Part shown: positions 57,214 through 64,000 of the stretch, one piece after another | How the letters are laid out: the number at the start of each line of letters is the position of its first letter | How positions within the stretch are numbered: the stretch's first letter is position 1 | NCBI RefSeq assembly: GCF_002157685.2 | Contig: NZ_AP026738.1 | Span: 3,162,001-3,226,000, forward strand | DNA length: 64,000 nucleotides | From: Comamonas thiooxydans | Lineage (GTDB): Bacteria > Pseudomonadota > Gammaproteobacteria > Burkholderiales > Burkholderiaceae_C | Reading direction: 5' to 3' | Position numbers and translations under genes: made by a program | Notes under the pieces: generated by a model | The model's database searches: none | Seen by the model: only the letters and a program-made list of their open reading frames with translations | Told to the model about the DNA's origin: nothing

Positions 57214-58101
57214 ATGGATAAAGCAATTCACTTTCTGATCTTCGCTGCTATCTTTGCAGCAGCGAGTGCGCACGCTGCCGAAGGGGGAGGATCTGTCTAC
57301 CCCAACGGGGCGGAGAATTTTGTGGCAGGAGCACTTCCTCCGCCAGGCATCTACGGCATAGCGTTCGTGAACCACTACGAAGCAAACCGGCTGAATGACG
57401 CCGCCGGCAAGCAGATCGGCATTCCCGGCTTCAAAGTCAGAGCCACTGCCATCACGCCCCGTGTCGTCTGGGTTCCGGGAGTTCCCGTACTCGGCGGCGA
57501 TCTCGTCACACACATGCTTGCGCCGCTGGTGGAGGTTGAAGCCAAGATGGGCGGCCAGTCTCAAAAGAAAAGCGGGCTGGGTGACATCACGATGGGCCTT
57601 GGCGTGGGTCATCACCATGGGCCCAACCTGCACACAATCCTTGGGCTGGATGTAACACTTCCCACCGGAAGCTATAGGAATGGAGATCTTGCAAGCCTGG
57701 GTAGAAACTACTCTGCCGTGGAGCCGGTCCTGGCTGTTTCATATCTCAACAACCAAGGTTTCAACGGTGACCTCCGCATGGGATACCTCATCAACCGCGT
57801 GAACAAGGCGACTGATTACCGGTCAGGGCAAGAATTTCACTTGGACTATGCAGCAGGATGGGGGCTGGGAAATGGCTGGGTACTTGGCCTGGGCGGCTAC
57901 TACCGAAAGCAGACCCAACTGGACAAGCAAATGGGAGTTGAGTTGCCCGACAGCAAGACCAGTGGGATGGCAATAGGCCCGAGCATCAAATATGACAGTG
58001 GGCACGGTTGGTTTCTAACGGCCAAATGGCAGTTCGAAAAGAACATGAAGAATAGCGCTCAAGGCAATGCGCTATGGATCAGGGCTGCAATGCCTCTCTG
58101 A
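57214..58101 (+). CDS. SphA/MetA-family outer-membrane protein
   Basis: A protein of 295 residues with a signal peptide (FLIFAAIFAAASAHAAE) and a beta-rich body ending in an aromatic-free LWIRAAMPL. It matches the 'MetA-pathway of phenol degradation' family (GLGDITMGLGVGHHHGPNLH, GYLINRVNKATDYRSGQEFH). Such proteins are thought to form channels for aromatic compounds in the outer membrane. GGAG precedes the ATG. It closes the operon and fits uptake of the substrate. Confidence 0.88.
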   Translation: MDKAIHFLIFAAIFAAASAHAAEGGGSVYPNGAENFVAGALPPPGIYGIAFVNHYEANRLNDAAGKQIGIPGFKVRATAITPRVVWVPGVPVLGGDLVTHMLAPLVEVEAKMGGQSQKKSGLGDITMGLGVGHHHGPNLHTILGLDVTLPTGSYRNGDLASLGRNYSAVEPVLAVSYLNNQGFNGDLRMGYLINRVNKATDYRSGQEFHLDYAAGWGLGNGWVLGLGGYYRKQTQLDKQMGVELPDSKTSGMAIGPSIKYDSGHGWFLTAKWQFEKNMKNSAQGNALWIRAAMPL

Positions 58102-58199
58102 TCGATAGGCCCAGCAGTATGCTCCTGGAAGGCTAGCCTCATTGTGAATTGATGAGACCCAGCCTTCAGGTCGACTGCTATCCCATTGAAGAGCGAAGC

Positions 58200-58659
58200 A
58201 TGCAATTCCCAAAGTTCGGACTCATCCCCTGCTTGCTTCTCGGTACATTGCCTTCGATTGCTCAGATCAACGCGGGCGCATTGCCCCCACCGCATTTTCC
58301 CCGCCGCATCGCCTCCATTCCAGCTCGCGAAGGTCGCGCAGTTCAGTCTGGCCTGGCGCATAGCCTTTCTGCCGGACGGACGCATGCTGATTGCGGAGAA
58401 GACCGGAAAGCTTTCCTTGCCACCCAATCCGGGCAGAAGCTTGAAGTCACCGGCGTACCGCTACGAGCAGCAGAATGGTCTGCTCGGCGTCTGCCTGGCT
58501 TCGTCCTATTCGAGCGACAGTGCGATCTATCTGACCTATTCGAAGCCCGGGCAGATCTCGGGTATTTCAAGTCTGGCGCTGGCCCGCGCGCCCCTCAAGA
58601 TCGGCATCAGCAATGCATCCGATGAAATGAAAATTGGGTTGCAGGATCCAAGGATGTGA
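58200..58659 (+). pseudogene. PQQ-dependent sugar dehydrogenase, broken
   Basis: From ATG 58200 a signal peptide is encoded (MQFPKFGLIPCLLLGTLPSI), but after about 40 residues the similarity moves to another frame: SLAWRIAFLPDGRMLIAEKT then GKLSL, QNGLLGVCLASSYSSDSAIY then LTYSKPG. This is the start of the six-bladed propeller of GDH-B-like sugar dehydrogenases. At least one frameshift is present and the main part of the propeller is missing. Confidence 0.75.
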
Positions 58660-58697
58660 CAACCATATGGCACGGAAAGCACTATTGCAGGCCACCA

Positions 58698-58874
58698 TCA
58701 AAAGAGATTGACAAAACTGAGAATCACCGACCAGGCCAGCTCAAGCAAAGCCCACGCAGAAAATAATCCCTTCACCACAAGAAAAAGCGCGCCAACGACA
58801 AGCACTATAACGATGAGTTGCACAGCCTTCATACGGTGAAGTCTCCCGAAAAAACCAATTTTTTCATTGGGCAT
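58698..58874 (-). CDS. 58-residue membrane protein
   Basis: ATG 58874 with AGGAG 6 nt upstream; stop at 58698. The N-terminus is basic (MPNEKIGFFGRLHRMKAVQL), then two hydrophobic helices follow (LIVIVLVVGALFLVVKGLF and WALLELAWSVILSFVNLF). No family is known to me. The ribosome-binding site and clean layout support a real gene. Confidence 0.65.
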   Translation of the reverse strand: MPNEKIGFFGRLHRMKAVQLIVIVLVVGALFLVVKGLFSAWALLELAWSVILSFVNLF

Positions 58875-59276
58875 GTTTGGCTCCTACCGATATGCCGTAT
58901 CGTGTACCTTTGATCAATTTTAGGTTGGTTAAGCACTGTCCCCTCAGGGGCGTTCCGAGACTCTCGCCCACCAGCCAGACGCAGTCACTGGACTAGAATC
59001 CAGCCGGAAACAGTGAACGATTTTCAGCGGTCACAGCCTGGCCAGTAGCGGCAGTACTGCGTGGTTTGCTGCGTGATTCGCGTACATTGAAATTCGTCGT
59101 TTCCCTCACCCATGGTCAGCATGACCGACAGTCCTTGAGAGCCGTCAACAAGCCTTGATAGGTCGTTGCATCGCCTTGTCGTACTTCTGCACTACCCGCA
59201 GCTTCGCGCCTCATCTCAAGCGCAAACCTTTGGTTTGCCGGGTCGTGCCAGCCACTATCAGCAACACAGGACTCGG
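58875..59276. other. Intergenic stretch with a repeat copy
   Basis: About 400 nt between divergent genes. It carries the GAGAC-type repeat at 58952 and a GTGAACGATTTTCAGCGGTC stretch near 59011 of unknown kind. I see no gene in it. Confidence 0.5.
58952..58987. repeat. Short dispersed repeat, GAGACGGTCGCC family
   Basis: GTTCCGAGACTCTCGCCCAC and following bases match the copies at 28805, 32155 and 45733, in the most diverged form of the four. Confidence 0.6.
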
Positions 59277-59813
59277 ATGCGTTATTTAGTGATCGGCACC
59301 AGTGGCGCGGGCAAATCCACCTTTGCAAAAAAGCTGGCGTGCAAAGTCCAGGCCTCATATATCGAACTGGATTCGCACTACTGGGGACCAGACTGGCAAG
59401 CAGTGCCGCCCGAACAGTTCAAGCATTCGGTTGTTGAGGCTACTCAAGGAGAATGCTGGGTAGCCGATGGGAACTACAGTGCTGTTCGAGACCTGCTTTG
59501 GTCACGAGCTACGCACGTCGTCTGGCTCAACTACAGTCGCTTCACCGTATTTTCTCGCCTGCTCCGGCGCACTCTTGGCGATGGCATCACCCGCAAGCAT
59601 CTGTCGCACGGAAACCGGGAGTCACTGCGGATGGCCTTTTTCTCGAAAGACTCAGTCCTGCTCTGGTCGCTATCCACCTATGCAAAAAACCAGTCGAAGT
59701 TCGCCACTCTGCGCGAGCGTGGCGAGTTCGCGCATCTGCAATGGATTGAATTTTCTGAGCCTTCAGAGGCCTCGAAGTTCCTCAAGACGATCGCTGCCTC
59801 TCAAGAGCGCTGA
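59277..59813 (+). CDS. P-loop kinase, FlaR/adenylate kinase-like
   Basis: A protein of 178 residues. The Walker A motif GTSGAGKST is at 7-15; IELDSHYWGPDW and the WVADGNYSAVRDLLW region match the small P-loop kinases annotated as DNA-topology modulation kinase FlaR or adenylate kinase-like. ATG 59277 was chosen because the P-loop strand begins right after it. Target unknown. Confidence 0.82.
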   Translation: MRYLVIGTSGAGKSTFAKKLACKVQASYIELDSHYWGPDWQAVPPEQFKHSVVEATQGECWVADGNYSAVRDLLWSRATHVVWLNYSRFTVFSRLLRRTLGDGITRKHLSHGNRESLRMAFFSKDSVLLWSLSTYAKNQSKFATLRERGEFAHLQWIEFSEPSEASKFLKTIAASQER

Positions 59814-59944
59814 CACGTGTTCACCTCCACAGCCCTGCTACAGCCCGGCATTTCAATGACCATCTTGCAGTCGCTCGGATGCAGGCTCAGGCCCTGACTG
59901 CGACTGCCGCAGCCAGACCCGAACAAGGCCGCCGAATATGCTCG

Positions 59945-60403
59945 CTACCGCTGCACATCGAGGTCGTAAGTGACCCAGTCGGTCGCCGACGCAAGCTTGT
60001 CGTAGAGCCGGCGCGCCCGGACATTGCTGTCAGCGGTAATCCACCGCACCAGGGGCCAGCCACGTTCCTGGGCTTTGGCAGCCACACCCATGATCAAACT
60101 GCGGCCTATGCCTGAGCCACGCTGGTCTTGAGCTACAAACAGGTCGTCGAGAAAGCCGACGTCCTGAGCGATCAGTGGGTCAGGGCACGCGCGAAAATGC
60201 GCCAGTCCCAACAAATGGCGCTCCTCCGACTCTGCGACCAGCCCTTCCATCGGGTGGTGCAGGTCCATCAGCCATGACCAGCTTCGATCCAGGATCACAT
60301 CGGTCATGGGCGACTGGTAGAAATGTGCGTACTGGCGGTATAGATCGCACCATCGCGTTCGATCACTTATTTCCAGGGGACGAATTTTCACTGCACTCGG
60401 CAT
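59945..60403 (-). CDS. GNAT-family N-acetyltransferase
   Basis: A protein of 152 residues: KIRPLEISDRTRWCDLYRQY at the start, DVGFLDDLFVAQDQRGSGIG with the acetyl-CoA loop QRGSGIGRSL, and TADSNVRARRLYDKLASATD. This matches the group often called GNAT acetyltransferases acting on amino acids or polyamines. It is complete. Acceptor unknown. Confidence 0.9.
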   Translation of the reverse strand: MPSAVKIRPLEISDRTRWCDLYRQYAHFYQSPMTDVILDRSWSWLMDLHHPMEGLVAESEERHLLGLAHFRACPDPLIAQDVGFLDDLFVAQDQRGSGIGRSLIMGVAAKAQERGWPLVRWITADSNVRARRLYDKLASATDWVTYDLDVQR

Positions 60404-60462
60404 TGGATTCTCTTGTTCATGATTGCTTCGGCTTGGTCATTCCCGAGTCGGTTCTGTGTTTC

Positions 60463-61527
60463 TCACCAGACGGCGGACGCCGCCGATGGTCCTTCGCGCG
60501 AGGGAAAGTGCGGCAGCACTTCCCTGGCCAGCTCCTCCAGCACCTCGGCTGGCGGGCGCTGTGAAAACTGAATGCCAAGCGCGGCATGGTTCACCCCTGC
60601 CGCCTGCCACTCTTCAAGCAAGGCCATCAGCCCTCTTCGCCCGGTGCGCAGAACATAGCCACCGTGCAAGGGGGTCCGAGGATAGCCGGGATCATCCACC
60701 AGATCGATCCACTCGTTTGTCATGTGCGGCCTGAACGCCCCTCCGGGGACAAGTTCGCGCCAGGCCCGAATCTTCTCCGCCAGGTGCTGAGGCCCCCTAG
60801 GGGTATGGGTTGCATTGGGATAGGTCAGCCATCCATCCGCATGCTCGGCAATCCACTCCAGTGATTGCCCGGACGAACCTGTCACCATCATCGGAATGCT
60901 TGCGGATACAGGCTTGGGCAGAAACTCGGCACCTTCAAAGCGCCCCAGCGGGGAGTCGATGTCCAGATGACCGGCATGCATGAGCTGGCGTATATAGGAC
61001 AGCGCCTGGGAGAAGCGCTCCGCCCGGGTACTGTGCTCCAGCCCGTAGGCCGGAAACTCCATCGGCCTGTCGCCAGAGGCCACCCCCATTACCAGACGGC
61101 CACCGGAAAGCTGGTCGATGGTCGTGGCAGCCTTGGCCAGATCAATCGGGTGACGCAAGGAGATGACGGCGCTGCCCGTTGCCAAGGCCACTCTTTGGGT
61201 TCGGGCCGCCAGGTAGGACAGATAGGTGAAGGGATCGAACACCTGCCCTGCATCTCCAAACGATGGATCGAGCAAAGGCACATCACGCACCCACACCGCT
61301 GCAAATCCGTAGCTGTCGATCTCGGCGACCAGGTCCGCCTGGCCGCGCAGCACCGACATATCGCCGCTGTAGCTGCGCAGCGGCAGAAAGATGCCTAGGG
61401 TCAGCCTGTCTGGCGAAAACATGCGTCGGTAGCCAGGGTGTCCGAAAAACGCGGCGTAGGAGGAGCCGCCCGTGCGCTCAGAGAGTCTGGAAGCTTTCAT
61501 TGTTGGACTCGCGTGATGTTCATTCAT
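60463..61527 (-). CDS. LLM-class flavin-dependent oxidoreductase
   Basis: A protein of 354 residues of the bacterial luciferase-like monooxygenase family (TIM barrel, FMN or F420). FGIFLPL-like LTLGIFLPLRSYSG begins the barrel, then VRDVPLLDPSFGDAGQVFDP, LSGGRLVMGVASGDRPMEFP and VTGSSGQSLEWIAEHADGW. The ATG at 61527 overlaps the GST stop (ATGA), giving translational coupling. With the GST it may act in breakdown or detoxification of a xenobiotic. Confidence 0.88.
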   Translation of the reverse strand: MNEHHASPTMKASRLSERTGGSSYAAFFGHPGYRRMFSPDRLTLGIFLPLRSYSGDMSVLRGQADLVAEIDSYGFAAVWVRDVPLLDPSFGDAGQVFDPFTYLSYLAARTQRVALATGSAVISLRHPIDLAKAATTIDQLSGGRLVMGVASGDRPMEFPAYGLEHSTRAERFSQALSYIRQLMHAGHLDIDSPLGRFEGAEFLPKPVSASIPMMVTGSSGQSLEWIAEHADGWLTYPNATHTPRGPQHLAEKIRAWRELVPGGAFRPHMTNEWIDLVDDPGYPRTPLHGGYVLRTGRRGLMALLEEWQAAGVNHAALGIQFSQRPPAEVLEELAREVLPHFPSREGPSAASAVW

Positions 61528-62147
61528 GCACCGGTTGCCGGTGCGGGCAGCGTGACGCCTTTGCGTACAGCTGCCCGAGCCGCAACCCGCTCGTGCCATG
61601 CACTGAGGTGGCGGTGTTGGCTGAAGTCGAAGTGGATGATTCGCGCGATATGCATCCAGCCGAAATGAGCGATATCTGCAATCGAGTAGTCGTCGCCGGC
61701 CAGGTAAGGGCGGCCCGCCAGGGTTTGATCCAACACCGTGAATGCCTCCTGCGTCAGGCGCTGGTAACGCTCGATTGCCGGCGGGATGGACTCATCCGCA
61801 AACATCTCGAAGTGCACGCGCTGGCCCAGCAGCGGCCCGACGCTGGATGCATGGAACTGCAACCACTTGATCGCTTCCCAGCGAGCTCGCGGATCTGCAG
61901 GCAACAGCTTTCCAGTCCTGTCGGCCAGATACAGAAGAATCGCCGCCGACTCGAACAGCACGACACCTGTCTCGCTGTCCTTGAGCACCGGAATGCGGCC
62001 AGAGGGATTCAGCGCAAGAAAGTCTGATCGGCGGTGCTCGCCTTCATCGATGCGCACATGGTGCAGCTGGTAAGGCAGTGAAAGCTCTTCAAGCGCGATC
62101 GTCGCTTTGAAGCCATTGGGGGAACTGTCGGAGTAGAGATGCAACAT
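61524..62147 (-). CDS. Glutathione S-transferase
   Basis: A protein of 207 residues. The thioredoxin-like N-domain carries SPNGFKATIALEE (catalytic Ser), then NPSGRIPVLKD and the glutathione-binding ESAAILLYLAD. The helical C-domain follows (YLAGDDYSIADIAHFGWMHI). It forms an operon with the flavin oxidoreductase and is divergent from a LysR gene, with palindromes in the gap. Confidence 0.92.
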   Translation of the reverse strand: MLHLYSDSSPNGFKATIALEELSLPYQLHHVRIDEGEHRRSDFLALNPSGRIPVLKDSETGVVLFESAAILLYLADRTGKLLPADPRARWEAIKWLQFHASSVGPLLGQRVHFEMFADESIPPAIERYQRLTQEAFTVLDQTLAGRPYLAGDDYSIADIAHFGWMHIARIIHFDFSQHRHLSAWHERVAARAAVRKGVTLPAPATGA

Positions 62148-62155
62148 TGAATTTG

Positions 62156-62257
62156 TAGATAATCTAAAAATACTTGAATCGCTGGCCTCACAAATTCTCA
62201 GATGAAATATGCCTCAAATAAAGCGATCATTTCTTCTTAATGAATTTAGAAAATCTA
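62156..62257. promoter_or_regulatory. Two TAGA-N3-TCTA palindromes in the GST/LysR gap
   Basis: TAGATAATCTA (62156-62166) and TAGAAAATCTA (62247-62257) are the same 11-nt palindrome with different centres, 91 bp apart. One is next to the GST start, the other next to the LysR start. They are likely binding sites for the LysR protein. Confidence 0.6.
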
Positions 62258-62265
62258 AAGTAGAT

Positions 62266-63150
62266 ATGAGTTATCCCTTACAGGCGCTGCGCACATTCGT
62301 AGAGGTTGGGCAGCGCAAAAGCGTCAAGGCCGCAGCGCAGGCCCTGCACGTCACCCCCGGCGCCATAAGCCAGCAAATCCGCGTGCTGGAAGACCGCCTG
62401 GGAGTTGTCTTGCTGGAACGTGAACGCCTTGGCATGCGGCTGACCGAGGCAGGTGCAAGCGTGCACCCCAGGCTGTGCGAAGCGTTTCTTCAAATTGACC
62501 AAGCGATGCATGCCCTGGAGCTCAGCAAGGGAAGACGCAGCCTGACGGTCAGCACCGTCGCAACATTTGCGGCGTCGTGGCTGGTACCTCGGCTTGGGCG
62601 CTTCAAGCAATTGCACCCCGACATCGAAATCCGCGTGGAAGCAACGTCCGAACTGGTGGACCTGCGACGCGACCGCGTGGATGTCGCCTTGCGCCATGGG
62701 CTTGGCGACTATCCCGGGCTTGAGGTCACCTGTCTCATGGCGCCGGTGTTGACGCCGGTCGCTTCACCCGAGTTTTTGAAAACCTGGCAGGGTGCGGTGA
62801 TCAATGAGGCAGGTGATTGCCTTGACTATCCCCTGCTGCACGACGGTGACCGCGCAGATTGGCCGCTCTGGCTCAAAGCGCACGGAGTGGCCGACGACGC
62901 GCGTGCGCAGCGCGGCAGCGCATTTGAAGACGACTTCCTTCTCATCCGCGCGGCGGAGGCTGGGCAAGGCCTGGCGCTGGTGCCGCAAGCGTATGCCCAG
63001 GAAGAAATCGCGACAGGCCGACTCGTTCAGGTGCTGGACAAACCCTGGCCTGCAAGATTCGCCTACTATGCAGTGACCCGGCCTGGAGCGGCTGACCGCT
63101 CCGAAGTGCGCGCCTTCCTGGACTGGATTCGCGCAGAAGCGGCCCAGTAA
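62266..63150 (+). CDS. LysR-family regulator, GcvA-like
   Basis: A protein of 294 residues. The helix-turn-helix is at 1-60 (LQALRTFVEVGQRKSVKAAA, then VTPGAISQQIRVLEDRLGVV). The effector domain (VDVALRHGLGDYPGLEVTCL, later EDDFLLIRAAEAGQGLALVP) places it with GcvA-type regulators. It is divergent from the GST/flavin oxidoreductase operon and likely controls it. Confidence 0.92.
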   Translation: MSYPLQALRTFVEVGQRKSVKAAAQALHVTPGAISQQIRVLEDRLGVVLLERERLGMRLTEAGASVHPRLCEAFLQIDQAMHALELSKGRRSLTVSTVATFAASWLVPRLGRFKQLHPDIEIRVEATSELVDLRRDRVDVALRHGLGDYPGLEVTCLMAPVLTPVASPEFLKTWQGAVINEAGDCLDYPLLHDGDRADWPLWLKAHGVADDARAQRGSAFEDDFLLIRAAEAGQGLALVPQAYAQEEIATGRLVQVLDKPWPARFAYYAVTRPGAADRSEVRAFLDWIRAEAAQ

Positions 63151-63970
63151 GGCCGCAATTAGATACCCTGCTGCTCTGCGAGCTGCTCGAATTGAATCAA
63201 CCGGCATTCCCAGCTAGCGCGAAGCCTCTGGCCCCTGCTCAGCGCACCCGTGTTGCCCAAGCCGGCGATACCCACAAGCGGAGCAGATACCGCACTCGGC
63301 ATCGTGCTTGTGACAGCCATGCCGCAGTGTCTCTCCGCATCAAAGGCAATGCGGGACGACGCAATAACCGCCAGGGCAATCAGCAATTATTCATGCCATT
63401 TTTGAATCGCAATTTCCAAGATCCTGAAGGTATTTCATCAATAGCCCCGGCATGCCACGGCAATGATCCGAGAAGGCCACCTTCAAGCATTGAATATCAT
63501 CCACCTCGCTCATAACTAGATTTTCAAAAAATGAAATATCCGAAAACAATATTCAATCTTTCACTTCCATCTCTGAATAATAAATGATTCTTATAGAAAA
63601 CCAGTTGAATTATTTAAATCTCCAAAAAATCAACTGAATTTCTAAAAAAATCTATCAAAAGTAGACCAAATGGTTTATTTAAGTGTGCCTTCAATATCCA
63701 AAGAAGAAATTCAAATAGCACAAAATCAACGACAAATTATTTCAGTTTTATATGAATTGAAAAATTAAATTTACAGAGTTAATTCAATTAATTATATTTA
63801 AGTACTTAATCTTTAAAAAACAAGATAAAACGTCTACCCATTTCTCAGGATTCATTTTGTAAGTTCAGTAAAATTTGACATTATTTGACATTTTCTGTGG
63901 ATTTCCCAATGAGCACTAATTAATTTCCTAGAGTATTCAAGCCCCCTGGTTTTTTCATCGGGAGCCATCT
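63151..63970. other. Long intergenic region, very AT-rich from 63.5 kb
   Basis: 820 nt without a sure gene. A minus-strand frame at 63386-63159 (75 residues, TTG start, LLIALAVIASSRIAFDAERH at the front) could be a small protein but is weak. From about 63500 to 63950 the DNA is far richer in A and T than anything else in the window, with many A- and T-runs. It should hold the promoter of the gene that begins at 63971. Confidence 0.6.
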
Positions 63971-64000
63971 ATGCCAGCCGTCCAGACTTCGTCTTGCCCG
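63971..64000 (+). CDS. Start of a gene cut by the right edge
   Basis: ATG at 63971 with GGGAG 6 nt upstream opens a frame (MPAVQTSSCP) that runs off the window. Normal GC content resumes here after the AT-rich region. Nothing can be said of the product. Confidence 0.4.
   Translation, partial: MPAVQTSSCP

Noticed and set aside
63159..63386. A 75-codon minus-strand frame
   Set aside because: Only a TTG start without Shine-Dalgarno; mentioned in the intergenic entry but not called a gene.

Overview
The window looks like the chromosome of a Comamonadaceae betaproteobacterium, most likely a Comamonas testosteroni-type strain. This is inferred from the GC-rich coding style, the many LysR regulators, the aromatic meta-cleavage genes and the general character of the proteins. 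No rRNA, tRNA or CRISPR array was seen.

Left part (1-9.6 kb): a partial DUF4124 gene, then guaB and guaA (GMP synthesis). A Phd/VapC-type toxin-antitoxin pair with its own palindromic promoter sits between them. Directly after the guaA terminator lies a frameshifted P4-type integrase remnant, which fits the known use of the guaA 3' end as a genomic-island site. It is followed by a MerR-controlled DUF2938/MFS pair, a decayed IS5-family transposase that cuts into a methyltransferase gene, and several very small genes.

Middle part (9.7-48.4 kb): a mosaic of single genes and short operons. It holds an SDR, His-rich and other small lipoproteins, a diguanylate cyclase, NUDIX and GNAT enzymes, a TetR/membrane protein/siderophore-interacting protein unit, and an iron or copper uptake operon (DUF2946, TonB receptor, PepSY protein). 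Next come a polysaccharide deacetylase, an Aer-like receptor, MHYT and BLUF sensors, and an orphan Imm10-like gene. A graveyard of gene fragments lies at 34.0-35.0 kb. Beyond it are a MocR regulator, an MFS/serine hydrolase operon, three LysR genes (one with each of two neighbouring units plus one beside speG) and a YkvA protein. Several divergent regulator/target pairs have clear palindromes between them.

Right part (48.9-58.1 kb): a complete meta-cleavage operon. Its order is FAD phenol hydroxylase, extradiol dioxygenase of the VOC/BphC type, C-C hydrolase, exported metallo-beta-lactamase-fold protein, 2-hydroxypentadienoate hydratase, acylating acetaldehyde dehydrogenase, 4-hydroxy-2-oxovalerate aldolase and a SphA/MetA-type outer-membrane protein. 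A divergent TetR gene lies upstream, with a perfect 16-bp inverted repeat in the control region. Together the enzymes should convert a substituted phenol to pyruvate and acetyl-CoA plus a side-chain acid. After this come a decayed PQQ sugar dehydrogenase, a 58-residue membrane protein, a P-loop kinase, a GNAT, a GST/flavin-oxidoreductase operon with a divergent LysR gene, and a very AT-rich intergenic stretch before a gene that leaves the window.

Two themes recur. There are many decayed genes with single frameshifts or stops. There are also several families of short, diverged, intergenic repeats.
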